DNA of 64,000 nt, taken from Chrysopilus asiliformis. Lineage: Eukaryota; Arthropoda; Insecta; Diptera; Rhagionidae. The translations under genes and the position numbers were made by a program. How positions within the stretch are numbered: the first letter of the stretch is position 1; every line of letters starts with the position of its first letter. Shown one piece after another: positions 1 through 11,196 of this stretch. Location of the stretch: positions 84,444,148-84,508,147 of the forward strand of contig OZ035960.1 in NCBI GenBank assembly GCA_964034945.1, given 5' to 3'. Below the pieces are notes generated by a model. It did no database searches. It was not told where the DNA came from and saw only the letters and a program-made list of their open reading frames with translations.

Positions 1-623
1 ATAAATATTCTTTTCTCAGAGTGTAGATTATCCTACAAGGCGGTTAAAACTAAAGAATTCTTCATCCTGAATATTTATCGGCTTTTATTGAAGCTGTAGA
101 TTGATTTTGCTCAAAAATTGTTCGATCTAGATTTTAAATCAACTAAAAAATGTTGACAATTTTTACTAATAAAATTATATTAAATTAATTAGGCACTTTT
201 CGACTCCAGAGTAGAGCATGCTTTAAATTTGTGATTCGAATTCGCCATTAGTTGTCACGTGTTTCAGGAAATTTGCATAAGGTTGTGATGAGGAATAGCA
301 AATTGACACATGGTCGATTGAAATTGATACATAGTCACATAAAAAAAATTAATTCCTCTTAATTTTTATTATATATTATAAAAAGCAGATTTAATTCGAA
401 TGCAACACAGTTATCATTTTATTAAACATGTATTGATCACTGCACGAATATATGAATTCGAAGACATAAAACTGCATTGGAAATCAATATTATCATTAAG
501 TAATATTCTCGTTACTTGAAAACTTGTTCTTTTGTATTGTCTTTTTGCATAATCATACTGTTATTGCAACACTAATCACTAACAAAATTAGAAAAATTGT
601 CCGAGTTATTTCAATCTACTTAC
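1..623 (-). other. First intron of a serine protease paralog, cut by the window edge
   Basis: This stretch lies downstream, on the minus strand, of the donor site of the signal-peptide exon at 624-684, so I read it as part of its first intron. It is AT-rich and I see no exon, repeat terminus or RNA gene in it. The CLIP and protease exons of this gene should lie beyond the left edge. Confidence 0.5.
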
Positions 624-684
624 CGACACTTTGTGCATTAAGAGAACATATAAACAGACCTAGTAAAATTGTTAATTTTTTCAT
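624..684 (-). CDS. Signal-peptide exon of a secreted CLIP serine protease paralog (partial gene)
   Basis: Reading from 684 down, the exon begins ATG and codes for 20 residues plus one base: MKKLTILLGLF then a short polar stretch ending NAQSV. It has the lysine start and hydrophobic core of a secretion signal. A good GTAAGT donor follows at 623. The phase (one base left over) and the closing residues match the signal exon of the complete protease gene (23637-23703, ending AQYV plus G), and the sequence upstream is also similar. I infer a further member of the protease cluster whose remaining exons are outside the window. Without them its activity cannot be judged. Confidence 0.7.
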
Positions 685-754
685 ATCTTTTTAACAGTTA
701 ATTATGATTAAATAAATAATTTTAGAAATAATAAAAATTGGAAATTAATTTAAC

Positions 755-890
755 ACAATTAACTTATAGAGGTGACCTCGCCAATCAGAAGTTAAATCAC
801 TACTGGCTATCAGGCTAAAATTGTACAGCAAAACTGAACCTGTTTTTTGTTATGCATTTGATTAAATGAATAAAATGTGCCAACTGATAT
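755..890 (-). promoter_or_regulatory. Promoter region shared with the paralog at 23.8 kb
   Basis: Blocks here recur upstream of the signal exon at 23637-23703. One contains CAATCAGAAGT (about 782-792); the other contains AAAACTGAACCTGT, followed at a similar distance by TTTGATTAAAT. Read on the minus strand this gives an AT-rich TATA-like box and, about 30 bases downstream, TCAGTTTT, which resembles the arthropod initiator (832-837). The start codon is about 150 bases further on. The assignment as core promoter is inference from position and conservation. Confidence 0.55.
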
Positions 891-1142
891 GGCTTATGGA
901 AATATTGAATATGGAAATTAATGACAAGATTGTCGATTGATTCTCAAACATCATATTTACTAATTCATTGACACAACAAAATTTTTACAAATGTTTTTTA
1001 AAACTATATTATTTATCACTACACACACAATTCACGTAAATACTTATATATATATTGATAATTAACATTTGCAAAGAATAGTATATTTTTATATATTTTT
1101 CACACTTGGTATATGGTCCACCAGATATGCGTGAGTAAAAAA
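891..1142. other. No feature recognised
   Basis: AT-rich intergenic DNA with short A and T runs. I see no coding potential or repeat terminus. Confidence 0.5.
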
Positions 1143-1440
1143 AAATTAAAAAAAAAATATTTTCTAAAAGCTTTTATTTTAAAAAAATGTACTAAAAAAT
1201 GCACTAAAAAGGAAAAAAATAATTTTTTGGGTGCTGTGTATCACAATTGGAGGACATCGGCGCGCGACCGGAACCTCTGGCGAGAGACATTGCGGCAGGC
1301 CAAGACCGAAAACCGGTTGTAGCGCCGAAAGAGAGAGAGAGAATCACAAATAAAAGCGAGATAAATATTTGTGCATTTTTTAGTACATTTTTTTAAAATA
1401 AAAGCTTTTTTCTAAAAAATATTTTTTTTTAAAATTTTTT
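1143..1440. repeat. AT-rich inverted repeat enclosing a LINE-like C-terminal scrap
   Basis: Arms at about 1143-1215 and 1371-1440 are inverted copies (both contain AAAGCTTTTATTTTAAAAAA and TGTACTAAAAAATGCA-type sequence). The loop is much richer in GC and, on the plus strand at about 1245-1322, codes for WRTSARDRNLWRETLRQAKT followed by a few residues and a stop. That resembles the last residues of non-LTR retrotransposon polyproteins. The whole looks like a foldback element that took up, or was hit by, a retrotransposon end. Confidence 0.5.
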
Positions 1441-1598
1441 TTTATTTTATCATTTTTAGTCATTTTTTTATTACTTCCTTTAATTACCTTAATTATTTAT
1501 TTGTCAAGCGTACTTGTTCAGGTAAATCCGAATGTGAAATTAAAGTAGGGCAATAAATTTAATTAGCGTGCACTGGAATTAAGTTTTCTGTCTTAGAG

Positions 1599-2090
1599 GA
1601 CCTTCCGTTATCCTGACAGACTTCTTAATGCCAGAATCTGATTCAACGATCCCAAAAACCCCCAGATGAGATTTTTTTTTCAGAAAATTTGAGGAAAAGG
1701 ATAATCACGTTATCCTTACAGGACCTTCCGTTATCCTTACAGACTTTTTAACGTCAGAATCGGATTAAGCAATCCCAAAAACCCCTAGGTGAGATTTTTT
1801 CCGGGAAATATTAGAAAAAGGATAATCACGTTATCCTTACAGGACCTTCCGTTATCCTTACAGACTTGTTAACATCAGAATCGGATTCAGCGATCCCAAA
1901 AACCCCCAGATGAGATTTTTTTCCGGAAAATTTGAGGAAAAGGATAATCACGTTATCCTTACAGACTTGTTAACATCAGAATCGGATTCAGCGATCCCAA
2001 AAACCCCCAGGTAAGATTTTTTTCCGGAAAATTTGAGGAAAAGGATAATCACGTTATCCTTACAGGACCTTCCGTTATCCTTACAAGGAC
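1599..2090 (+). repeat. Tandem repeat, unit about 125 bp, about four copies
   Basis: Each unit has ACCTTCCGTTATCCTTACAG, then CAGAATCGGATT, CCCAAAAACCCC, a T-run and AAAAGGATAATCACG. The later units are more similar to each other than to the first. Related sequence occurs at 26090-26290 and 62995-63410. It leads straight into the RTE-like tail at 2100-2443, so the repeats are probably the internal array of that element. Confidence 0.75.
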
Positions 2091-2099
2091 GAAGTAGTG

Positions 2100-2443
2100 A
2101 AAATATTGTATTGTCATCGGACTTACGTCTGCTTGCAAAATTTCAAGTGAATCGGATGAGTGGAAGTGGGTCAAAATTTGATTGCAAGATTTGACCCCGA
2201 CAGACAGACAAACAGACAAACAGACAAACAGACAAACAGACAAACAGACAAACAGACAAACATACAAACAGACAAACAGACAAACAGACAAACAGACAAA
2301 CAGACAAACAGACAAACAGACAAACAGACAAACAGACAAACAGACAAACAGACAAACAGACAAACAGACAAACAGACAAACAGACAAACAGACAAACAGA
2401 TAAACAGACAAACAAGATAGTGAGCTAAATAAAAGCTTTTAAA
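2100..2443 (+). repeat. RTE/SINE-like 3' tail with a long (CAGACAAA)n array
   Basis: The segment AAAATTTCAAGTGAATCGG at 2136-2154 followed by GACAGACAGAC is a common 3' tail layout of RTE-type non-LTR elements. From about 2200 to 2415 there is an almost unbroken array of the 8-mer CAGACAAA (about 26 units), then GAGCTAAATAAAAGC. The open frames across the array on both strands are products of the repeat and are not genes. Confidence 0.7.
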
Positions 2444-3102
2444 AAGAGGACGCTTTGCAAAAAAAAAATCTTCATGTTTATTATTGCTATTGTATGTGTA
2501 TCAAACCCTTTCACATTTCTTTCATGGATTTTTTTATCAATTGGTTTTTGCCAAAAAACCAGGTAGCCATAGTGCTACCAACTCATTACCGTACGAACAA
2601 AAAGGCAGAAGTAGAGTAAGTCATTGCTTAGGGCTTAGACCGCAATGAGTTCGTGATAATACCTTTCATACATAATTAAACGTGATATGTTGAATATAAA
2701 AGGGTATAATGTTTGAAACTTTTATACAAAAACATTCGAAAACTCGAGAAGTCGAACTGAGTCATGGGTATATGTCCTGAGGGTGTCCATGGCTCCGTTG
2801 ATTTCGGTTTTTGAGTGATTTTAATAACTTTCTGTTATATAAGAAAAGAAAAAATTAAACTTCTGAGAAAAAAATTTACTGATGAACTCGGTTTTCTCAT
2901 TTTTGAACTGATTTTTTTGAAAAAAGTGTCTTTAAAAGTATGAAAAGAGGACAGATAGTGGCTTTTTGACAATAGTGGGAAACAAGAATTTTTGGTCTGA
3001 AGTAGAGGATTTGTTCTCGAAAAAGAGGACGTCTAGTCACCCTAACGGCCCACCCTCTTTTTAAAACGTATCAAAAACTGAACAGATGTTTTTTTTTTTA
3101 AA
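2444..3102. other. No gene; spacer between two RTE-like tails
   Basis: No coding sequence recognised. It lies between two inverted copies of an RTE-like tail; GAGGACG-type words at both ends (2446 and 3023) suggest that this spacer may itself be a degenerate inverted element. Confidence 0.4.
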
Positions 3103-3550
3103 AAAGCTTTTATTTAGCTTGCCTTCATATCGGTTTGTCTGTCTGTCGGTCAGGGTCTAATCTTGTAATCTAATTTTGATCCACTTCTTTTCATCCGGTT
3201 GACTTGAAATTTTGCGCACATCATACGTATACAATGTTTATCAATAATAAAAGCGAGCTTTTAATACATATTAGGATCACTTGGATTTTTTTTTGGACAA
3301 GTGGTTCTCGAGAAAATTAATTTTAAAGTTTTTGCTTCCCCCTCCTCTGCTGCCCATTATAACGGGGTAAAATTTTTCCCAAACGGTCTTATACCAACGC
3401 CTGGCAAAATTTTTTAGATCAATCGGTTCCAGGGCACTTTTCAGTACCTTATTCGAGTACGGTCGTTACACAAATATTAGGGACTTGATTTTTTTTAAAC
3501 ACTTATGTCTCTCAAAAATAAGTATTTCTTAAAAAAATTTGGCTCATACC
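3103..3550 (-). repeat. RTE/SINE-like element copy, minus strand
   Basis: Read on the minus strand it has the same order as the copy at 2100-2443: AAAATTTCAAGTCAACCGG, a short run of CAGACAGACAAAC, and the tail GCTAAATAAAAGC. It lacks the expanded array. Its 5' boundary is unclear. Confidence 0.6.
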
Positions 3551-3562
3551 ACTTCTGAAACT

Positions 3563-3937
3563 ACACGGAGAGAAAAGATAGTAAATTTAACAACTTTATA
3601 ATGAGAAATCTTGACTATTACAGTTAATTTCAAATACAAATATAGTCAAAATCGACAATTTTTATAAGAAATTGGACTACTTAGTAGTTAAATTTACTAT
3701 TTTGTAGTTAAATTGAATATTTTTTTAATTGAAATTAACTATTTTTGTGATAGTTCCGATTTCCCATTATAAAGTAGTTAGAGTTATTATGAGGCCCTAT
3801 TCCAGAATCCGAAACGAATGGTTCGAATCGTAAACTCAATGTTGTTGTTGGTATAAAACACTAACAACAACATTGAGTTTACGATTCGAACCATTCGTAT
3901 CGGATTCTGGAATAGGGCCTATTATTTTTCTCTAGAT
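3563..3937. mobile_element. MITE with ACGGAGAGAAAA-type ends
   Basis: The left end CTACACGGAGAGAAAA is matched in inverted form at the right end (TTTTTCTCTAGATGG). TTTATAATGAGAAATC near the left end pairs with GATTTCCCATTATAAA at 3768-3783. A second, palindromic MITE (3790-3921) has inserted near its right end. Confidence 0.6.
3790..3921. mobile_element. Palindromic MITE, copy 1
   Basis: About 60-bp arms begin AGGCCCTATTCCAGAATCCG and close with the inverse; the centre is GTTGTTGGTATAAAACACTAACAACAAC. A second copy of the family spans 25545-26715, where a hAT element has split it. Confidence 0.75.
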
Positions 3938-4150
3938 GGAGAAAAAAACAGAGCGTTCTACTGTGACGAAAGTTTATTGGAGGGTGATCCTTTATCGCGA
4001 AATACAATAGAGAGCCGATAGCTAAGAGTTTATCATTTCAGAGTTGCCACTACAATTAGCATATCTAAGGCTCAGTGTTTCTTCACCGCAAGGAAGGAAT
4101 ATTTTTTACCGCACAATTTAACTTCGTGCATCTTTTTCTTTGAATCATTT

Positions 4151-4723
4151 TTATACCCGTATGGTGAAACCAAAGGGTATACTAACTTTGCCTTACCGTT
4201 TGTAACGCCAAGATCCCGTCACCACACACAAAAATGAATTACACCAGTGTGTTTAGAATGATAAAAATAATTAATTTCTGCATGTCCGTCCGTCCGTCTG
4301 TCTGTCCGTCCGTCCGTCTGTCCGTCCGTCTGTCTGTGGCGCGGATTGCGGGCGCACGGATTGAGCTAGAGACTTGAAATTTTGTGCAGATTCGTTTTTC
4401 GTAAAATGCGAGGCCAAGTTCGTTAATGTGCAAAAATGGACCATTAGGGGGGGTGCTCCCCATACGAACGAAAACGGTTTTTGTGAATATCTCAAAAACG
4501 GTGAATTTTATCAAAAAAGTCCAAGAACAAAAGTTATTTAGGATATTATTCTACATAAATCTCCCATACATCAAAATCCGATTGGAATAAATTTTAAAAA
4601 ATCTTATTGAAAAATTTGACTTCAAAGTGGAATTTTGATACGACAGTTCGTCGTTCACTTAAATCACCACACGGGTTTTCAATAATTGCCAGATTGGCAA
4701 TTATAGCTTTTGTTATGTTTTAA
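4151..4723 (-). mobile_element. HINE-like element, copy A (full length)
   Basis: Member of the high-copy family described in the findings. On the minus strand it starts AAACATAACAAAAGC, has a near-terminal hairpin ATTGCCAATCTGGCAAT, a subterminal ACCCGTGTGGTGAT, a (GTCY)n core (4283-4337 on the plus strand), and ends TCACCATACGGGTATAAA. No target duplication is visible. Open frames through the core are repeat artefacts. Confidence 0.8.
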
Positions 4724-4896
4724 AATATAAAAGTTATTTTTGGTTGCTGTTTTGCAAATTTTAACTGAATTCATGTGAAGTAGATACATTTTTTGTACTA
4801 TAAGGAAGATGTCACATCCTGAGCTGGTAACATCTGCCTGATTAGAGCAGTTGACGTGGCACACTGAACTGAGATCATCTGACCTCAAACGTCAAA

Positions 4897-4975
4897 ATGT
4901 CGGACTCAGAAGAAGAACTTCTCCTTATTTCTCTGCTAAAAAAACGCAGCAGTGTAAAACGAAAAAAATATTGAA
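4897..4975 (+). pseudogene. Harbinger transposase N-terminus, fragment
   Basis: The frame from ATG 4897 reads MSDSEEELLLISLLKKRS, then a basic run ending KRKKY and a stop. An acidic start, a leucine run and a basic block ending in an aromatic residue is a typical beginning of insect Harbinger-type (HARBI1-like) transposases. Nothing of the DDE domain follows. Weakly matching inverted sequences (GATGTCACATCC at 4807; its rough inverse near 5155-5168) may mark the ends of a small non-autonomous element. Confidence 0.45.
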
Positions 4976-5197
4976 AATTTTATTTAATCTAACAATACTG
5001 ATATTAGAAACTACCCGACATGTTCCTGATATCAGCTACAAGTAGGTCAATTCAGAAGAAAGCTGCAAATTTCTTGCAGTGTGCCATACGCCATGCGCCA
5101 TTGGATTACATGTGCAACTGATGTCAGGATCAGGCAGCTGCAGGAGCTGATTCGCCAGTGTGACATATCGCTAAACAATATAAAGGATTCTCTAGAT

Positions 5198-5348
5198 CAG
5201 TGGTTCTTTTTAACTGTTATGTAATAATCAGTTTAATTTTTAATAAAAGTTATGTCTGTTGGTATTTTAACTCTTTGATTTTTGTGCTCCGCGAATTTTT
5301 CTTCTGATAAAAAGTGCTCCCTGTATTTAAAAAGGTTAAGAATCACTG
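5198..5348. mobile_element. Short hAT-type MITE (151 bp)
   Basis: Starts CAGTGGTTCTTTTTAACTG and ends AAAGGTTAAGAATCACTG. The flanking 8-mer CTCTAGAT is repeated exactly at 5190-5197 and 5349-5356, the target duplication length typical of hAT transposition. Confidence 0.9.
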
Positions 5349-5872
5349 CTCTAGATCAAAGTGTGATGTTTCACCATTTTTTCGCACTTTTGATTACATA
5401 TAAAATTTCTCATAATTTTCACATAAAATTTATGGCAGTTACTGTCTTCTAGCAATATATGTGTAGAACGCTATTTCAATTAGTCCCAAATAAAAGAAAT
5501 AACATTAAAACTAACCGCTTTTGCTTTCATTTATTTCGCGCAAATAAACTCACTCCTCGTTTCCACGTCCAAAATAGATGGGGGATTTTTCGACATTTTG
5601 AGGTGAGAAATTTTACGGTGGAATTCTCACGTATTTGTGATCACAATAATGGTTTACTCACGCAAAAAGTTTTCTCCCTTGTCAATCACGATACAGTTGC
5701 AGATACTGTCAAATCTTTTGCCTGTTGTTCCACTCGCTCATTTAGGAATATATAAAATATGAATAACCAAAACGATTGTCATGCATTGCTTTTAATTTAA
5801 CCCACATTATAATAGTAACATTTAGCTAGTTTTATATAATTATATAATTTCATAGAAGCCGCTAAAGTATTT
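5349..5872. other. No gene recognised
   Basis: AT-rich DNA downstream of the protease homologue that ends at 5873. An open frame at 5459-5755 on the plus strand has no recognisable family features. Confidence 0.4.
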
Positions 5873-6794
5873 TTAACTGCTCCAAACTTTGGTTTCTATC
5901 CATTCTAAATACGGCGAAACTTTATTGTATACATTCGGAACATCAATATCATCACATTCATCTGGATTGAATACAGATATTGCATGAATATTAAACATAC
6001 AGTAAATCTTTGGATCAAAACTTTGGATTACACCACTTAAACATTTCTCGATATGACTGTCGGTTGGCACAAAACATTCTTGAGTTTCATTCTCAACTCC
6101 AAGCGGCAATTTACTGCCATATTTTAACCCTGTGGATGTATAACTGCATTCCTCGTGGTCAGTTTGCTGAAAGGATTTTCTTTGTAATATATTTTCTTGA
6201 ATCTCATCTGATAATATCCAGCCAGTAGCAATTCTATCGTTGTTTCTTGTCAATGAATCTGCATATGGTAGGCATGCAGGCCGTTGGTTTTTATTGAAAA
6301 TAACTCTACGGTTTAACTTTAGTACCGCTATATCATTGTATCTGGAATCAAGTGTGAAATTTGGATGTATAAAGATTTCTGTCACGTTGAAGTATTCTGC
6401 TGTGGAATTGCCCCGAGAGTTTAAATAATGGTCTCCTAACCGTACAAACTTTGCATCTCCACTGAAATTTGATTTTAAAATGTTTCACTAGACTTTTTAA
6501 TTTCATACAATGAATATTACCTTTTTTCAGAGTGAGCGCAATGAGCTGAAGTAAGTATGTATTGTTCACTGATTAAGGAACCACTGCACAACCATTTTGT
6601 GGTGTTGCTTTCATCCGAGTTAAATCCAATCAACGCCATATGAGGATATTGATCTATTTGAGCATCCGAAGCAGTCATTTGATTTTGAGTTTTGTGGCCG
6701 CATAAGTCCATGGTAACTTTTTTTAATCCATTCTCTGGGTTTAACAGAATTACCCATTCGGTTTTAAATACTGATCTTCCATATTCAATACACT
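5873..6794 (-). CDS. S1 serine protease homologue, active serine lost, 5' exons not found
   Basis: Two exons, 6521-6794 and 5873-6461, join in the same phases as the intact paralog, across a 59-bp intron. The first carries CIEYGRSVFK, an LCSGSLIS segment and the catalytic histidine motif TSAHC. The second carries GDAKFVRLGD, the catalytic aspartate motif YNDIAVLKL, and ends WIETKVWSS. Where the paralog has CSGDSGGP this copy has KCLSGVIQ: about four residues including the catalytic serine are missing, so it cannot be an ordinary protease. No signal peptide or CLIP exon is seen between 6795 and 13676. Either the gene is truncated or its 5' exons are too diverged, or it shares exons of the neighbour by splicing. 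Both exons lack stops and frameshifts, so loss of catalysis without loss of the protein is plausible. Insect serine protease homologues of this kind often act as cofactors in melanisation or Toll cascades; that role here is inference. Confidence 0.75.
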
Positions 6795-7221
6795 CTAGAA
6801 ACAGATAAATTGTAAAATAGTTTTTTTTTAAAGGCCAAAGATTTTTTTTCATGCGGGCATGTGAATAAAGTAACAAATTAAAATTTACTAGAATTCTTGT
6901 TTTTTTTTTTCTATTTCTACTAGATTTTAAACATTTTCTTAAAAACAACTGTTATTTTGACAATTTCACCCTCATATCTCTGGTACCGTAATTACTAAGG
7001 AGTATGTAGTCACATTCAGTGGCGCTCGGTCTTAATTGTGTTTGCTAGGAGCAGAGCACACCCGTAGATAAATCCAAAAAATAATTCTAATCTTTTGAAA
7101 AACAGACTTCTCTTTATTACAACTATTTCTGGGCTATCTTTTCGTCTCTCTAAAGTATAAAAATCCAGTAAAAAAAAGCTTCACAAAGTCAATTTTTCGC
7201 ACAGTACGAATGAAAGTAAAC
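6795..7221. other. Upstream of the protease homologue; no exon seen
   Basis: An acceptor (TTTCTAG at 6795-6801, minus strand) leads into the exon at 6794. I could not find a signal-peptide or CLIP exon here. Confidence 0.4.
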
Positions 7222-7774
7222 CTAGGCCAGAATATAATTGGCCCCACACAACATTTACGGTGATATTTCAGATTTTAAACTCATATTACTCTATGCTTCT
7301 GTATACAATCAATCCGACCAACTTTGCGGTCGTAAAAAGTTGAATCGAATTTAACTTTAGCATAAACAAATTATATAAAGACTGTTTTTCTCTAACAACT
7401 CAGCTTTGAAAAATAATCCCCCAAAGCAGCAGATATGCATGCGGTTGGCAGCGCACACGAGCAGCGGAGCATGTCGCTTGGCCGAAGAAAAACATTCAAT
7501 TCATTTTCAAACTCTCCGATCAACACGAAGTTTTACCGAAATCGTAGTTTTCTATCAACTTTTGGGAAAGTACCGCTAGCTACAACGGTTACCTCCCATA
7601 CAATTTTTCTTAAATACAAATTTCTCGAACATTGCGCTTGTGAGAAAAAATGCATCTAATCAAAATTAAAGGAAATAATATTGCCTACATTTTTAATTTT
7701 AGGTGAACTCCACCTCAACTCATACTCTCGTTTACAGTTAAGTTCGATTTCTTAACTTTTCTCGATTGGATATT

Positions 7775-8573
7775 GTTAGGGATCTAAAAAAAATTACCCG
7801 TATTTTTTTGTTTGGTAGAATACCGACAGGTCGGCGGAGGGGAGGGGGTCAAAGTCGGCGAAAACTCGAAATCACAAAAACTTTAAAAATTTGTGACGGC
7901 TTAACCGATTGAAATGATATTGAACATTTTCGAAAGGTAATTCCTTGTCACAAAAAAATATTTTTTGACTTCCTCTCCCTCCCCCTCGCCGTCATATTGT
8001 AAAATTCAATTTAGTGACAATAAAAATAGAATTTGGGGGTAAATGCGTTATTTAAAAAAAAAAAAATCAAAAAAAATCGAATACAAGAAAATTGTATATA
8101 TTTTACTGATTTTAGATTGGTTTTTACGATTTCTGTACATAATATGAACTCAAAAGATTTAGGAGTTTAAAATTAATTAGAAATTCATTTAAAAGAAAAA
8201 GTTTTTTTTTTCTTTGACAAAGTTTCCGTCTGGAATAAATCTGTGAAAATTTTGAGTTTCTGGAAGTATTTTGACACTTTTAAACCTTCTTTTAAGTTGT
8301 TGCTGTTTTTCTTGAGATATTTTAAATTTCGTCACTAAATTGAATTTTACAATATGAAGGTGAGGGGAGGTAGAGGAAGTCAAAAAATTTTTTTTTGTCA
8401 CAATTACCTTTCCAAAATGTGCAATATCATCTCAATCGGTTAAGCCGTTACAAATTTTCAAAGTTTTTGTGATTTCGAGTTTTCGCCGACTTTGACCCCC
8501 TCCTCTCCTCCTACTGGAATTTATTCCCCGAAACAAAAAAATACGGGTATATTTTTTTTAGGTCCCTAACTAC
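7775..8573. mobile_element. Foldback element, arms about 240 bp
   Basis: Arms at about 7775-8018 and 8330-8573 are inverted copies: both have AATTACCCGTATTTTTTTGT-type ends, AGTCGGCGAAAACTCGAAAT, TTAACCGATTG and TATTGTAAAATTCAATTTAG. The outer ends are TTAGGGATCT and AGGTCCCTAA. The spacer of about 310 bp is AT-rich and codes for nothing I recognise. Confidence 0.75.
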
Positions 8574-8872
8574 ATCCAAATGAAAAAAGTTAAAAAAAAA
8601 ACAAAGGTGACTTTCAAGCTCCATTTAAGTCGAGTATGAAGTTTTTACATATCTCTAACGGTTCATGAGATAATTTGAAAAAAAATGTTTTTCACATATT
8701 TTTTCGGAAACTTTAAATATTGCAGAAGAAAGTCATGTAATGCTCACATCTTTTTTTTTGAATTGTTTAAATCATACTTTAAATTGTTTAAATAAAATAC
8801 ATTTACTTGCTTTATCAAACTACAATTCTGTGGAAATTTGATAAAACTTGAAACTTACATTCTCAAAGCAAT

Positions 8873-9416
8873 TTAAAAACATAACAAAAGCTATAATTGC
8901 CAATCTGGCAATTATTGAAAACCCGTATGGTGATTTAATTGAACGGCGTATCAAAATTCCACTTTGAAATCAAACTTTCCAATAAGATTTTTTTAAAACT
9001 TGTTCCAATTGGATTTTGATGTATGGAACTTTAATGTAGAATCATGTCCTAAACAACTTTTGTTCTTGCACTTTTTTGATAAGATGCACCGTTTTTGAGA
9101 TATTCGCAAAAAACGTTTTCGTTCGTATGGGGGGTACCCCCCCTAATGGTCCATTTTTGCCCATTAACGAACTTAGCCTCGCATTTTACGAAAAACGGAC
9201 CTGTGCCAAATTTCAAGTCTGTAGCTCAATCCGTGCGCCCGCAATCCGCGCCACAGACGGACGGACAGACAGACGGACAGACATGCTAAATTCAACTTTT
9301 TTCATCATTCTAAACACACTGGTGTAATTCATTTTTTTGTGCGATGACGGGATCTTGGCGTTACAAACGGTAAGGCAAAGTTAATATACCCTTTGGTTTC
9401 ACCATACGGGTATAAA
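8873..9416 (+). mobile_element. HINE-like element, copy B (full length)
   Basis: Same family as 4151-4723. Starts AAACATAACAAAAGC, has ATTGCCAATCTGGCAAT, the subterminal ACCCGTATGGTGAT, a GACGGACAGACAGACGGAC core (9255-9283), and ends TCACCATACGGGTATAAA. No target duplication. Confidence 0.85.
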
Positions 9417-9731
9417 TATGAACAAAATATAACAAGATAAAATTTTTAGTTTGCTGATTATTTTAACGTTTAAAGTTCAAAATAAATTTTGAATTAACAC
9501 ACAAACTAAAAATTTTCTCATGTCACATATTTATTGTTAGCAATCAAAATATTCAAATCGAAAACCTGCGAAAGGAAAAAATACGCACGCACAAAAAACA
9601 CATACACATAATACAAACACACAAAAAAAAAAACACCAAACACACTTGCCCCCGCTTCGTGTCGCTTGCATAAGAATTCAACGAGAATAAAACGAACTAG
9701 AAACGAACTAGAAACGAAAACTGGTTTTAAC
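9417..9731. other. No gene; small imperfect palindrome
   Basis: Around 9427-9530 an imperfect inverted repeat (AAAATTTTTAGTTTG against CAAACTAAAAATTTTC) resembles another at about 10790-10900. No coding sequence recognised. Confidence 0.4.
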
Positions 9732-10079
9732 CACTGTTGCCAACTCAAAAATATGAATCCGGTCAAATTTGACCGTTTGACAGGATTTTTTTTGTTGAAT
9801 CCTGTCAGAAAAAACGGTCAAAAGTTTTAGCGTGTTAGATCCGGCCAAAAAATCGGTCAAACCCACGCAAACGACATTTCTGATAACAATAACATAGAAA
9901 TTAAAAACTAAAATATAAGGAGAAATATAATTTTATTTAGGTACAATCATCTTAACAAAAAATAACAAAAACAAATTAACAAATTCTTTTTAAAAAATAA
10001 CATTAAAACAAATTTTTTAAATAATAATAAATAAAAAAACAAAGATCTCCAGAAATATATTATAATTTACATATATGTA

Positions 10080-10628
10080 CCCGAATTATAAAGCGCATAT
10101 CAGAATGAAGCAGCATTCGCTGCGGCAGCAAAACTGCCTCGGCAGTAAAATTGGTTTTGCTGACTTCCATCACGGAATGGAGCAGCACGAATCCGGAGTA
10201 AAATCAGTTTGACAGTTCTCATTTGTTTGATTTTCTCGTGAAATTTTGTTAATTTATCTATTCATTCATAAAATGTCTACAGTAATTGATGATTTAGATA
10301 AAATTAATAAAGGCATTAGCGTTCTGACGGCGAATAGCGTATATTCGAACTATATGGAAAATTTACTGCTCGGGCAGCGTCAGTAAAAATAGAAATAGCG
10401 CTAAAAAAGCAGCGAGAATTTTTGCTGCTTTTAGTACGTCATACTTTTGCTCTTAGCCAATGGGAAACTTTTGCTGCCCGCTGCCCCGAAAACGCTGCTG
10501 CATTCTGATATGGGCTTAAGAGTAATTTCATCTCGACAAGAGACATTTTACTTGTTGTTTGTGCTTTTCAACAACCAACAACACGTAGAATGACTTTTGT
10601 CGAGATGAAATTACTCTTATAATTCGGG
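10080..10628. mobile_element. Palindromic MITE split by another MITE
   Basis: The left end CCCGAATTATAA continues after the insert as GAGTAATTTCATCTCGAC at 10520-10537. The right arm GTCGAGATGAAATTACTC, TTATAATTCGGG (10599-10628) is its exact inverse. Without the insert the element is about 120 bp. Confidence 0.8.
10092..10516. mobile_element. Harbinger-like MITE (425 bp, TAA duplication)
   Basis: Ends AGCGCATATCAGAATG and CATTCTGATATGGGCT are inverted with one or two mismatches, and TAA is duplicated at 10089-10091 and 10517-10519. A 3-bp TWA duplication is typical of PIF/Harbinger elements. Confidence 0.75.
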
Positions 10629-11196
10629 TATTACCTGTTAAAACTTATTAATCATCCTCACTATCGGAAATATTATGATTCACAATTGCATTAACCCGAA
10701 AAGTTCCAATTTCCACTTATAAATCTGTGGTAATTTGCCAAAACATTTTTCAAATTTGGACGAAGCAATTTCAAAATTTATAAAAAATATGACATGACAA
10801 AACTTTCCTTTGGTTGGTTATTTTAAAGTTTAAATTAACGTCTAAAATAAATGTTTAATTAACGAACAAACTAAAATTTTGATCATGTCATATTTTTTTA
10901 AATTTTGAAATTGTTTCGTTCAAAATTTGAAAAATGTAGTTATCAAGTTTTGGCAAATTACCACAGAAATTATAAAGGGAGCGTTCAATTTGTGAACATT
11001 TTTTTCACGAAAATTGTAATTGTTGATAATATATTATTTGTTTCCCAATTAAAAAACTGTTAAAAAAGGTCGAAAACACATTCAGTTCCGGTTAAAAATC
11101 CGGTCGACCGGATTTTCATTTTTTCTCCTGTCAAAGTGGACAAAGTCCGGTCAAATCTGACCGGAAAACGGTCAAAATGGCAACACTGGTTTTAAC

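Larger units (their letters stand above)
9732..11188. mobile_element. hAT-type non-autonomous element (1457 bp)
   Basis: The ends CACTGTTGCCAAC and GGCAACACTG are inverted, and the 8-mer GTTTTAAC flanks the element exactly (9724-9731 and 11189-11196). Subterminal regions carry repeated CGGTCAAA words on both strands, as binding sites for hAT transposases often do. No transposase is seen. It contains two nested MITEs (10080-10628, 10092-10516). Confidence 0.85.

Noticed and set aside
2049..2420. Several open frames on both strands across the CAGACAAA array
   Set aside because: They are simple translations of an 8-mer repeat; no start context, splice sites or varied sequence.
9518..9766. 82-residue minus-strand frame with hydrophobic stretches
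   Set aside because: Arises from GT/AC-rich low-complexity DNA and runs across a hAT boundary.
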